64,000 nt of DNA from Lachnospiraceae bacterium. Lineage in GTDB: Bacteria; Bacillota; Clostridia; Lachnospirales; Lachnospiraceae. The DNA lies in the NCBI GenBank assembly GCA_017441265.1, contig JAFRYE010000054.1, forward strand, positions 1-64,000, in the 5' to 3' direction. Made by a program: the position numbers and the translations under genes. Shown here piece by piece: positions 28,471 to 37,092 of this stretch; the first letter of the stretch is position 1, and every line of letters starts with the position of its first letter. The notes below the pieces were generated by a model. The model made no database searches. It was not told the DNA's origin and worked only from the letters and a program-made list of their open reading frames with translations.

Positions 28471-30984
28471 TCAGATGCCGACATACTCATTGTTCTCGAA
28501 ACGTCCTTTGCGGACACGGCCGTTCGCGTACTTCATGACGCCTTCGCCGTGGCGCTTATCTTTCTTCCAGCCGCCTTCATAGCTGTCGCCGGTCGACCAG
28601 TAGAAGATTCCGTAACCCTCGCGAACACCGTGCGCGAACTCTCCTTCGTAATAGCTGCCGTTGGTGTACGTAAACTTGCCTTTGCCGTCCGGCATATTCT
28701 TCTCATCGACCTCGCCGACATAGCGGTTGCCGCTCTTGAAATTGATGGTCTTAGACTCGCGCTCAACCACAGGCTCTGCGGCGAACTCCTCCGCCGCCTC
28801 AGCCGCAGCCTCCGCTGCCGCCGCTGCGCTCTCCGCAGTCTCCTCAACAACTGCTGCAACCGGTGCCGCTGCGTTCTCAACTGCCGTTTCCGCTGCGTTA
28901 GTTGTCGCCTCCGCTGCGGCTACCGTCTCCTCGACGGTATTCTCTGCCGAAGCCGTAGCTTCCTCAACTGCCGCCGCAACACCCGCTGCGACATTATCCG
29001 CCGCCTGCGTTGCCTGCTCGACAACTGTTTCCGCTGCGTTCGTAGCCTGCTCGACTGCCGTTTCTGCCGTGTTAGCTGCCTGCTCGACTGCCGTCTCGGC
29101 CGCCGATGCCGCAACTTCGACTGCATTTTCCGCCGGCGTCTCTTCTTCGACTCTTACCGGATCCGCAACGATCTCCGAGAGGATCTTCTTGCCGCCCTCC
29201 CAGATCTGCGCTTCCTTCGTGCCGTCCGCGTGGATCAGGACACCCTTACCCTCGCGCTTTCCGGCCTTCCAGTCGCCGATATAGACATTGCCGTTTTTAA
29301 ATTGATACGAACCGGTTCCGTCAAACGTACCGTTCGCAAAATTGCCTTCATAAACTTCGCCGTTGCTCTGTATGAAGCGTCCCTGGCCGGACTTGATACT
29401 GTTCTCCCAGTTGCCTTCGTAACGGCTTCCGGCCGCATAGATCATGATGCCCTGACCATGGCGCTTGCCCATGTCATAGCAGCCTTCATAAACGTCGCCG
29501 TTCGCATATTCCATACGGCCGATACCGTGGCGCTTGCCGTTCACGAACTCACCCGCATAATGCTCGCCGTTCGCATACGTCTCCTCACGGTAACCGGTCT
29601 TCGTAACCGGATCATACTCCTTCTTCGGCGCTTTCGCCGTTTCCTCCGCTGCAGCCGCTGCCGTCTCTGCGGCTTCGGCTACCGCTTCCGCAGTCTCCGC
29701 GACTGCCGTTTCAACCTTCGCAGCCTCTTCCGCTACCGTCGCCGCAGCCTCCTGCGCGACATTCGCAGTATCACCGCCCGTGAGTCCCATCTTCGCGAAG
29801 AATCCCTGCATTCCGCGGTCTTCCAGCGTCTTCTCCGAAACGACCTGCTTTACTATCGGTTTCTCGCGTAGTTCCTCCGGCACGGGTTTGCCGATGCTAC
29901 TGTACATCCCGCGAAGGATGTCCGAATTCGCATTGTTCGGATTGTGATCATCCGATGTGTCAACAAAACTGGATTCGATCATGTTGCCTTCTCCCTTATT
30001 CCCCTGCGCTGTTCCGCCTGTCAGATCTACATCGGCGACGCTGTCGTCCGTCGCCACCAAAGTCTGCGCCGTGGCTTCCGCCATGCGCTTTGCCAATGCG
30101 TCGGCCTCGTCCTCGAGGTCCGCGCTCTCTCCGAGGCCGTCAAATCCGTTGCCCCGGAACACCGGTCTTGCCACCGAAACCTTCGTAGGCTCCACGCGCT
30201 GCGACGATTTCGATACCACATTCGGTGAATCTCCCATACCGTCAAACAAAAGCGGCGCCGCCTCGTCTTCCTCCGCCTCTGCCAGTTGCTGGCGTGCGAT
30301 CGGATTCCAGATCAGAGTTCCGAGATCATCCGAAGGAAGCTCCTCGGTATTCTGCTGGCGCATCACATTATCGCGCTCTTCCTCCAGAGGATTGTCCAAC
30401 TCGCGCTGCTCCTGTTCCGCCAGGAACTGTGCGATCTGCTCCTCCGTGGGAGTGTCGTGGAAGGCGCAGATTCCGTTCACCCAGTAGCCTTCCTGGGAAT
30501 GGCCGTCCCGGTAGTACATCTTGCCGGTGCCGTTGGGCATATCGTCGGACCACTCTCCGTCGTACTCGCGACCGTCGCCGAAATATACATGCCCCCTCGT
30601 CAAATGCCCTGCCACGAAGATTCCCTCCAGCGTATTCTCGCCGGTCAGCTTCTCTTCGCCGTAGCCTTCGTAGCGGTCATTGACCCATTCGCCGTCGTAG
30701 TACGTATCGTTGCGGAACGTCAGTTTTCCCTTTCCGTGCCGCATGCCGTCCTTGAACTCGCCCTTGTACGATTTCCGGGAGTCGTGCTCATTGTACGTAA
30801 GCTCGCCGACTCCGTGCGGAATACCGTTCTTCGCCCGCCCGACATAGCGCCCCTCGGGCAGCGTAATCTCGAGATTGGTCAGGGTATCCTTGTTGTTCGT
30901 ATTCATCTTAAAGCGGCACTTGACACACAAACCGTCGCCGCCCGCCTGATTTTCCTTACAGATCATACAATACATATGCTCCAC
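28471..30984 (-). CDS. MORN-repeat protein with N-terminal zinc ribbon and Ala-rich helical repeats
   Basis: 837 residues, no signal peptide. N-terminus: a small zinc ribbon (CMIC...CVKC, residues 6-23). Then three MORN blocks: about 45-175, 455-605 and 742-837, with the typical YEG-(W/E)-x-N-G-x-x-G-x-G units such as YEGNWENSIKSGQGRF and YEGGWKKDKRHGEGVM. They are separated by an acidic low-complexity region (about 180-400) and by Ala/Glu/Val-rich segments (about 405-450 and 615-740). The second contains near-identical 11-residue units (NTAETAVEQAT, NAAETVVEQAT), suggesting a long amphipathic helix. MORN repeats often bind membranes or act as scaffolds; the role here is unknown. Confidence 0.8.
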   Translation of the reverse strand: MEHMYCMICKENQAGGDGLCVKCRFKMNTNNKDTLTNLEITLPEGRYVGRAKNGIPHGVGELTYNEHDSRKSYKGEFKDGMRHGKGKLTFRNDTYYDGEWVNDRYEGYGEEKLTGENTLEGIFVAGHLTRGHVYFGDGREYDGEWSDDMPNGTGKMYYRDGHSQEGYWVNGICAFHDTPTEEQIAQFLAEQEQRELDNPLEEERDNVMRQQNTEELPSDDLGTLIWNPIARQQLAEAEEDEAAPLLFDGMGDSPNVVSKSSQRVEPTKVSVARPVFRGNGFDGLGESADLEDEADALAKRMAEATAQTLVATDDSVADVDLTGGTAQGNKGEGNMIESSFVDTSDDHNPNNANSDILRGMYSSIGKPVPEELREKPIVKQVVSEKTLEDRGMQGFFAKMGLTGGDTANVAQEAAATVAEEAAKVETAVAETAEAVAEAAETAAAAAEETAKAPKKEYDPVTKTGYREETYANGEHYAGEFVNGKRHGIGRMEYANGDVYEGCYDMGKRHGQGIMIYAAGSRYEGNWENSIKSGQGRFIQSNGEVYEGNFANGTFDGTGSYQFKNGNVYIGDWKAGKREGKGVLIHADGTKEAQIWEGGKKILSEIVADPVRVEEETPAENAVEVAASAAETAVEQAANTAETAVEQATNAAETVVEQATQAADNVAAGVAAAVEEATASAENTVEETVAAAEATTNAAETAVENAAAPVAAVVEETAESAAAAAEAAAEAAEEFAAEPVVERESKTINFKSGNRYVGEVDEKNMPDGKGKFTYTNGSYYEGEFAHGVREGYGIFYWSTGDSYEGGWKKDKRHGEGVMKYANGRVRKGRFENNEYVGI
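28765..29145 (-). repeat. Coding repeat for 11-residue Ala/Glu/Val helical units
   Basis: Low-complexity DNA inside the MORN gene. Successive 33-base units encode AETAVEQA(A/T)N-like hendecads, clear at least four times in the middle of the tract and degenerate towards both ends. The 11-residue period is that of amphipathic helices lying on a membrane or of hendecad coiled coils. Confidence 0.7.
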
Positions 30985-31107
30985 TCACCTTTCTCCGAAA
31001 TCTCACCCGAGTCTGTGTAAGTCCACATTTCGGGGATTACTTAATGATACCAAATTTAAACGAAAAATTCCAGTGTTCCATAAAATTTTCCGAAATTTCT
31101 TTGCACG

Positions 31108-31143
31108 AAAAAGCACCCCGGAAATCCGAAGATTCCGGGGTGC
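31108..31143 (-). terminator. Rho-independent terminator after tRNA-Thr
   Basis: Minus-strand stem GCACCCCGGAA/TTCCGGGGTGC with a short loop containing CTTCGG, followed by five T. It closes the single-gene tRNA-Thr unit. Confidence 0.9.
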
Positions 31144-31154
31144 CGAACCAATTA

Positions 31155-31227
31155 AGCTGCCTAGCGGATTTGAACCGCCGACCTCCGCCTTACCAAGGCG
31201 ACGCTCTACCAGCTGAGCCAAGGCAGC
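31155..31227 (-). tRNA. tRNA-Thr (anticodon GGT)
   Basis: Full cloverleaf on the minus strand: acceptor GCTGCCT with AGGCAGC, D-arm GCTCAGCTGGTAGAGC, anticodon arm TCGCC-TTGGTAA-GGCGG giving GGT, and a T-arm with GGTTCAAATCC. 73 bases, CCA not encoded. It has its own promoter and terminator. Confidence 0.97.
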
Positions 31228-31241
31228 ATCACACAACGGCT

Positions 31242-31270
31242 AATATACCACACCCGAACGGGTTTTGCAA
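31242..31270 (-). promoter_or_regulatory. tRNA-Thr promoter
   Basis: Minus-strand TTGCAA (31265-31270), 17-base spacer, TATATT (31242-31247), preceded by TGG. The spacer contains a short inverted repeat ACCCGTTCGGGT. Confidence 0.7.
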
Positions 31271-31353
31271 GCACTATTTTCCGCGTCGCGAAGATTTTTC
31301 GTTTCGGCACCGATGCACCGGAAAATGATGCAAAAAATCCGCCGGATCAGCCG

Positions 31354-31382
31354 AAAACTGCGGCAGCAAAAGCCGCCGCAGT
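31354..31382 (-). terminator. Terminator of the leucine-rich-repeat cluster
   Basis: Minus-strand stem of eleven pairs, ACTGCGGCGGC/GCTGCCGCAGT (one G-T pair), TTTT loop, then a short T run. A smaller hairpin ending in six T follows about 15 bases later and may help. Confidence 0.7.
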
Positions 31383-31407
31383 CCGCTTCCCGTTCTTCGG
31401 AAAATGC

Positions 31408-33312
31408 TCAGTTCTTCTTTTTCCACACTGCGTACAGATATTTGTCCGCAAGCATGACGATCTTGTCTCCGCTCTTGTAGGTTGCACTCGTAGCCGAAGG
31501 ATTTACTGACCAGCCCAAGAACCAGTAGCCATCCCGAACCATGCTTGATTTCGGCACGGTGGCCGTTTTTCCGGGCGTTACCGCGATCGTAGCCGGCGTT
31601 CCCGGAAGCATCTTCTTCCCGCCGTCGTTCGAGTTGAAATACAGTCTGACTCGCGCAACCTCTTTCCATACCGCGTACAGAACCGTATCCTTCGTCACGG
31701 AGATCGTGTTGCCGCTCTTGTAGGTTGCGGTCGTCGCATTCGGGTCCGTGGACCAGCCGAGGAACCAGTAGTCGGTTCTCGTTATGCTCGCCTTCGGGAT
31801 CGTCGCCGTCTTTCCGGAAAGTACATAGATCGTCGCCGGAGCCGTCCCCGATCCGCCGTTTTTGTCAAACGTGATCTTGTTGTTACGGGGCTTCCAAACG
31901 GCGTACAGGACCGCATCGGCACTGCCCGTCGTATAAATATCGTAGCTCTTGTATACCTTGCCTGAGCCGTTCTTATTGTTCGACCATCCCATGAAATAGT
32001 AGCCTTCCCGGGCGAGTGAGGATTCCGGGATCGCGAATTCGCCTCCGGCTGTAATCTGAACATCGTGAGGCTTCTTTCCGGTTCCGCCGTTAGCGTCAAA
32101 ACGAGTCGTCGGAAGCGCATAGACGATCTTGAAATACATCACCGTGTCGCGATACAGCGTCACGGTATCCCCTGGGTGCACATCCGGAACAGAGGCTCTC
32201 GGAGAATACGCCCAACCGCTGTCCAGCACTTCCAAGTCGTGGCCGAACTCCGAGAAATACTCATCATAGTACGTGTACTCAGGCATCTTGAAGGAGGTTC
32301 CTGCTTTGCGCGTCTGATGCTCCGTGGAGTACTCCCCGAGCAACAGGGTCAGCGTTACGTCCTCCCCTGCGGAAGCGTGGTAATCCTTGATAAACAGATC
32401 CCCGGTGTTGGAATTCTTCGGGTACAGCAGCGTACGTATGGAAATATTCGGATTGCCGTCATCATTCCAGACGGACTGTTCCCAGGAGCTGTCCCCTACC
32501 GTAAAATAATTCTGCGGAAAAAGAATAGTCTTGTTGGTCAGGCGGTTCGCGGCGCACTTGACCACTTTGGGAACCCCTTTGCTGAGGTCCAGCCGGAGCA
32601 GATCGTTCTCGGAACAGTCCAGATACTCCGGAACGGTATTGCCGAGTTTCAGCGTTTTCAGCGCACAGCACACGCACTCCAACCGCTGCAACTTCGAATT
32701 CTTGCTGACGTCAAGAGTCGTGATCGGAATCTCCTTAAGGATCAACTGCTTCAGCTGGGTGAGTTTGCTCACATCGAGTTCGCAAACGCCGCAGTAGCGG
32801 AGCGTCAGCGATTCCAGCTTCGTGTTCTTGCTCAGATCGATATACCGAATGTTCCCGCAACTGCCGATGTAAAGCGTTTTAAGGTTGGTCATGCGGTGAA
32901 GATCAAGCTCCGGCATACAAAACCGGTCCGAACTCCAGTATCCCTCAAGCGACAGGTTTTCCAGTTTCGTGAGTTTTGAGAGATTCACACTCTTTACGTT
33001 GATACAGTCGGAAGTCAGATCCAACGTTGTCAGTCCCGTAAGATACTCGATTCCCGTCAGATCCCGGATTTCGTTCGGGCTGTCGGGGATCAGGTATTTT
33101 GCCGCGGCAATCTCGGACTCGCTCAGCGAGCCGTTACCGTTCGTATCATAGGATTGAACGCACTGCCGGAAGACCTCGTCGGGGAAATTTGTTCCGTTGA
33201 TCGGGATCTCATTTCCCGCATTAACCGCGCGCAGGGACACCGCAAGGCACAACACTAAGGCAAGCAACACGCCCGCCGAAGCAGCCGCAAATTGTAATGC
33301 TTTTTTTCTCAT
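31408..33312 (-). CDS. Secreted leucine-rich-repeat protein with Listeria-Bacteroides repeats (copy 3 of 3)
   Basis: Internalin-like surface or secreted protein; likely adhesion or host interaction, unproven. 634 residues: signal peptide to about residue 32, an EF-hand-like calcium loop DTNGNGSLSESE near 56-67, leucine-rich repeats of the form L..L.L..N (about 75-260), and three C-terminal repeats of ~70 residues, each ending GYYF/WFLGW...YKSG...LYAVWK (Flg_new/InlB B-repeat type). No membrane helix or sorting motif ends it; the last residues are WKKKN. Third gene of a tandem set in the transcription direction, 47 bases after copy 2. Confidence 0.88.
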   Translation of the reverse strand: MRKKALQFAAASAGVLLALVLCLAVSLRAVNAGNEIPINGTNFPDEVFRQCVQSYDTNGNGSLSESEIAAAKYLIPDSPNEIRDLTGIEYLTGLTTLDLTSDCINVKSVNLSKLTKLENLSLEGYWSSDRFCMPELDLHRMTNLKTLYIGSCGNIRYIDLSKNTKLESLTLRYCGVCELDVSKLTQLKQLILKEIPITTLDVSKNSKLQRLECVCCALKTLKLGNTVPEYLDCSENDLLRLDLSKGVPKVVKCAANRLTNKTILFPQNYFTVGDSSWEQSVWNDDGNPNISIRTLLYPKNSNTGDLFIKDYHASAGEDVTLTLLLGEYSTEHQTRKAGTSFKMPEYTYYDEYFSEFGHDLEVLDSGWAYSPRASVPDVHPGDTVTLYRDTVMYFKIVYALPTTRFDANGGTGKKPHDVQITAGGEFAIPESSLAREGYYFMGWSNNKNGSGKVYKSYDIYTTGSADAVLYAVWKPRNNKITFDKNGGSGTAPATIYVLSGKTATIPKASITRTDYWFLGWSTDPNATTATYKSGNTISVTKDTVLYAVWKEVARVRLYFNSNDGGKKMLPGTPATIAVTPGKTATVPKSSMVRDGYWFLGWSVNPSATSATYKSGDKIVMLADKYLYAVWKKKN

Positions 33313-33359
33313 CGTTCTTCCTCTCTGTTATTCGAAAAATGATTCTTGCGGAAGAGCTC

Positions 33360-35255
33360 TTACTTTTTCTTCCAAACCGCGTAGATCGTAAGGTTCGCCT
33401 TCAGCGTGATCTGGCTTCCGCTCTTGTACTGCGCGGTCGTAGCAGTCTTGCTGTCCGCCCAGCCGAGGAAATAGTAACCTTCACGGCTGATGTTGGCCTT
33501 CGGCACGGTCACCGTACCGCCGTACGTCGTCGTGATCTTCGCCGGAGGCGTTCCCGTTCCGCCGTTGACATCGAAGGTCAGTGAAACACTTTGCGCCTTC
33601 CAGACGGCGTACAGCACGGTGTCCTTCGTCACGGAGATCTTGTCTCCGCTCTTGTACTCGCCGGCCGTTGCCGATCTCGTCAGCGCCCAGCCCAGAAAAT
33701 AGTATCCGGTCCGGCTTACACTTGCCTTCGGAATCGTCGCCTCGTTTCCGGAGAGGACGTAGATCGGTGAAGGAGCGTTGCCGCTGCCGCCGTTTCTGTC
33801 AAAGGTAATCTTATTCTTGCGGGGTTTCCAAACGGCATACCACACCATGTCCGAAGAGGTTCGCCATTCCACGTCATATGCTTTCACCGTGGGTTGCGTA
33901 GCGTTCTTTTTCTCCGCCCAACCTAGGAAATAGTAACCTTCGCGCACCGGTGACGACGGAGGGATCGCGTAGCAGGAGTCCTTCCACGTCAGCGATATCG
34001 TTGCCGGAGCCCCGCTCGTTCCGCCGTTTAAGTCAAACTTAACCTTGATGGTGATCGGTTTCCAGACCGCGTACAAAACGCAGTCGGAGTACGATTTGAA
34101 TTTGTCGCCCGACTTGTACTGTGCGGCCGTTGCACCGGGTGCAAGAGACCATCCCAGGAAATAATAGCCGGTTTTGCTCTTGGAGAACTTTTCGACCGTG
34201 ATGTTCACGCCCGCCTTCTGCTTCCGCGTCTCGGTTTCCGTAAGCGAAGTATAATACGTGAGATTGATCTCCTTTCCGTAGTCAAAGGGCTTGTCGATCA
34301 CAAGTTCCGCATACGGATTGGTCGTGTAGTATTTATAAATCTTAAGCGGTGCACCGTAGACGGTATTGTCCGTGCTCTCCGTAAGATTCGCCGTCTTTCT
34401 CACGGCATCGAGTTTCGAATTCAGGTATAATCCTGTAGTGGAGAGGTCGTTTCCCTGACACTTCAGGCAGACCAGTTTACTGCAGGTGGATACCGAGAGT
34501 GTACTCAGTCTGTTCCGCTCGCAGACAACCGATGTGAGTTCCGTATTCTTCGATCCGAATACAAGTTCATTCAGGTCGCCTCTGCTGCATTCCACCCTCT
34601 GAAGCTTCGTATTATGCGTGAAATCCAGTTTTTGGATCGGCGTTTCGTCCGCCCGGAAATACCAGAGATTCGGGAACAATGCGGGATTGAACTCCTTAAT
34701 TCTCGTTTCCGAGATATCGATGAACTCAAGCTTCGTATTGTTCTTCAGATTCAGCGTGGAGATCGGCGTATCCTCAAGAATCAACGTCTTCAGATTCGTC
34801 AGTTTCGTCAGATCGACGGAACGGATACTGGTCTCGGCGAGGATCAACGTTTCCAGTTTCGTATTCTTGGAGAGATCCAAGAGGCAGATTTCGTAGTTTC
34901 CGCCGAGACTCAGATACGTCAGTTTCGTATTCTTGGAAAGGTCGACGGTCCCCATCAGCTCTGCCTGGCATTCCAGGAAAACCAGATTTGTAAAGTACTC
35001 AATTCCCTTCAGAGAGTTGATCGCCGAGCTTTCGATGGAGATTTCCGTGACAGCCGCGCGTTCCGCGTCACTGAGTTTCTCATTGTGATCCGTATCCCAT
35101 ACCCGCAGGTAGTCCATGCGGAAAATGCCGTCCGGAAAGTTTTCTTCGGTGATCGGAATCTCCTCGGCAGATGCCGCCTGGGTCCGCATCAATACGCAAA
35201 ATGCCAATGCGAACACTATTCCCGCCAACAGTTTCCATGTCCTTCGCAGTCTCAT
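33360..35255 (-). CDS. Secreted leucine-rich-repeat protein with Listeria-Bacteroides repeats (copy 2 of 3)
   Basis: 631 residues: signal peptide ending near AASA (about residue 30), EF-hand-like loop DTDHNEKLSDAE near 55-66, a leucine-rich block with units such as LSKNTKLETLIL and LTKLTNLKTLIL (about 75-280), and four C-terminal beta repeats, the first incomplete, ending YAVWKKK. Two of its repeats (FDRNGGSGNAPSPIYVLSG and DTVLYAVWK) are close to repeats of copy 3, pointing to recent exchange between neighbours. GAGAGGGAA precedes the ATG. Likely released or bound non-covalently to the wall. Confidence 0.88.
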   Translation of the reverse strand: MRLRRTWKLLAGIVFALAFCVLMRTQAASAEEIPITEENFPDGIFRMDYLRVWDTDHNEKLSDAERAAVTEISIESSAINSLKGIEYFTNLVFLECQAELMGTVDLSKNTKLTYLSLGGNYEICLLDLSKNTKLETLILAETSIRSVDLTKLTNLKTLILEDTPISTLNLKNNTKLEFIDISETRIKEFNPALFPNLWYFRADETPIQKLDFTHNTKLQRVECSRGDLNELVFGSKNTELTSVVCERNRLSTLSVSTCSKLVCLKCQGNDLSTTGLYLNSKLDAVRKTANLTESTDNTVYGAPLKIYKYYTTNPYAELVIDKPFDYGKEINLTYYTSLTETETRKQKAGVNITVEKFSKSKTGYYFLGWSLAPGATAAQYKSGDKFKSYSDCVLYAVWKPITIKVKFDLNGGTSGAPATISLTWKDSCYAIPPSSPVREGYYFLGWAEKKNATQPTVKAYDVEWRTSSDMVWYAVWKPRKNKITFDRNGGSGNAPSPIYVLSGNEATIPKASVSRTGYYFLGWALTRSATAGEYKSGDKISVTKDTVLYAVWKAQSVSLTFDVNGGTGTPPAKITTTYGGTVTVPKANISREGYYFLGWADSKTATTAQYKSGSQITLKANLTIYAVWKKK

Positions 35256-35331
35256 CGTTTCCCTCTCTTTCTTCCGCCGAATGACCGGCCGGCCTGTTGC
35301 CGTTTTTTCCGGTCAATCCGCGGCAACATGC

Positions 35332-36984
35332 CTATTTTTTCTTCCAAACCGCATACAGCGTAGTGCTGTCCTGCATCGTGAGTTTACTTCCGCTCTTGTA
35401 CTGAGCCGTTGTTGCCGACGGATCCGTTGCCCAGCCCAGGAACCAATACCCGGTCTGCGTCAGCGAGCATTTCGGGATCGTTACGGTCGAACCGTACGAC
35501 GTCGTGATCTTGCCGGGTGCCGTGCCGGTGCCGCCGTTTTTGTCAAAGGTCAGATACACCGTCTTGCCTTTCCACACCGCGAACAGCTGCGTAGGAAGAT
35601 CAACGAGGATCACATCCCCGGACTTGAATTCCGCTTCCTTCGCGTCCTTTGTGCGCGCCCAGCCGAGGAAATAGTAATTCTCACGGCTTACGGTCGACTT
35701 GGGGATCGAAACCGGCGTTCCGGACATCACATTTTTCGCGGAAGGGGCTCCTTTCCCGCCGTTAGCGTCAAACGTGAGCTTGACATAGTGTTTTTTCCAG
35801 ACCGGGAACAAAAGCGTATCCCGATATACGGTCAGCTTGTCGCCGCTCTTGAACTCGGGCTGCGTCGCATGCTCCGTTCTCGCCCATCCCATGAAGTACG
35901 CGCCGTCATTGACGCATGAAAGCTTGGGGATCGTAAACATGCTGCCTACGTTTGCCGAGTAACTACGGATATTGTCGTCCGGCATGACAAATCCGATCTT
36001 CGCCTTCGCTCCGCTTGCCGGAATGTTATCTACGGTCAGCCACCCTCTGCAATCGTCGTCATACCGGGAATACATTACGGTGCGATGATGCCACAACGTC
36101 TCGTAATACGCCGTGCCGGATCCGAGCACTTTTGTCAGTATATCGTTCAGGTACAGCGTCTTGCCGGCGGTAAGCCGGTTGCCATAGCAATCCAGGCTTG
36201 ACAGCCGGTTGCATTTGCTGACATCCAAAGACGTGAGATCATTCATACCGCATTTCAGACTTCCGAGATTCTCCATCGACCCGAGATACAGCGAATGCAG
36301 ATTACACTGGTGACATGTCAGAACGCTGAGGTTCGGATTGTTCTGCACGTTCAGGGAAGAAATCCCGGTGTAGGAACAATTAAGGGTCCTAAGGTTCGGA
36401 AGCATCGATACGTCAATAGATGTGATCCGCGAATTATCGAGATCCACGTATTCCAGTTTTCTACAGTTTGAAAAATCCACGGAGATCAGTTCGGTAGACG
36501 CAGCCGCGAACTCCTCAAGCTGTGTCATTTTACTCAGATCCACGGAGGAAATCCCGGTCTCGTTTATATTGATCCGGATCAACTGCTTGCAATTCCCGAT
36601 CTCCAGCCGCGTGAGATTTTTGTTGCCGACGATTTCCAGATATTGCAGATAGATAAGCCCGTTGAGATCCAACGACCCCCGGAGTTGTCCGACATTGATG
36701 GTGAGTTCCTGCAGATACTTAAAATTCTCGATTCCTTTCAGAGATTGCACCGGCACATCAAACATCGCGATATAATCGCACTCCCTGATCTCCGCCGGCG
36801 TCAGAACCCCGTTGCGGTCCTTGTCGGCGTACTCCGATATCCACTCCCGAAATACGGAATCCGGAAAATTGGCCGAGTTCACCGGAATGTCCGCCGCCAA
36901 AGCGGTCTTCGCAAGGACCGTCACCCCGGCGATCAGCACGATCAGCACCCCGGCGAAACGGGTCAAAACCTTCTTTGCATTCAT
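35332..36984 (-). CDS. Secreted leucine-rich-repeat protein with Listeria-Bacteroides repeats (copy 1 of 3)
   Basis: 550 residues: signal peptide (about 1-30), EF-hand-like loop DKDRNGVLTPAE near 55, leucine-rich repeats (about 70-300), and three C-terminal beta repeats, the first incomplete, ending LYAVWKKK. I choose ATG 36984 because GAGGAGG lies nine bases ahead; an ATG six codons upstream overlaps that ribosome-binding site. First gene of the three-gene set; a promoter at 37027-37055 precedes it. Gaps of 76 and 47 bases to the following copies show no clear terminator, so all three may be co-transcribed. Confidence 0.88.
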   Translation of the reverse strand: MNAKKVLTRFAGVLIVLIAGVTVLAKTALAADIPVNSANFPDSVFREWISEYADKDRNGVLTPAEIRECDYIAMFDVPVQSLKGIENFKYLQELTINVGQLRGSLDLNGLIYLQYLEIVGNKNLTRLEIGNCKQLIRININETGISSVDLSKMTQLEEFAAASTELISVDFSNCRKLEYVDLDNSRITSIDVSMLPNLRTLNCSYTGISSLNVQNNPNLSVLTCHQCNLHSLYLGSMENLGSLKCGMNDLTSLDVSKCNRLSSLDCYGNRLTAGKTLYLNDILTKVLGSGTAYYETLWHHRTVMYSRYDDDCRGWLTVDNIPASGAKAKIGFVMPDDNIRSYSANVGSMFTIPKLSCVNDGAYFMGWARTEHATQPEFKSGDKLTVYRDTLLFPVWKKHYVKLTFDANGGKGAPSAKNVMSGTPVSIPKSTVSRENYYFLGWARTKDAKEAEFKSGDVILVDLPTQLFAVWKGKTVYLTFDKNGGTGTAPGKITTSYGSTVTIPKCSLTQTGYWFLGWATDPSATTAQYKSGSKLTMQDSTTLYAVWKKK

Positions 36985-37026
36985 AACACTTTCCCTCCTC
37001 ATGCATAATGTATGCCTAACAGAATA

Positions 37027-37055
37027 ATTATAGCAAATCGAAAAAAAAAGAACAA
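37027..37055 (-). promoter_or_regulatory. Promoter of the leucine-rich-repeat cluster
   Basis: Minus-strand TTGTTC (37050-37055), 17-base spacer, TATAAT (37027-37032), 43 bases before the first start. The spacer begins with the T9 run of the trmO terminator, so promoter and terminator share DNA. Confidence 0.65.
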
Positions 37056-37092
37056 CTGTCCGAAACGACAGTCTTTCGTTCGAACAGTTGTC
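37041..37092 (-). terminator. Terminator of the trmO-side operon
   Basis: Long minus-strand hairpin: ACAACTGT pairs with ACAGTTGT, continued inside by TCGAACGA with TCGTTTCGG (one bulge), followed by TC and nine T. It touches the trmO stop codon and overlaps the downstream promoter. Confidence 0.85.

Noticed and set aside
28765-29145. Recombination hot spot or CRISPR array from repetitive DNA
   Set aside because: Units are degenerate 33-base coding repeats with no spacers; explained by the helical protein repeat.
28549-29871. 440-codon plus-strand frame opposite the MORN gene
   Set aside because: Cys/Arg/Leu-rich mirror of the Ala-rich repeats; not a believable protein.
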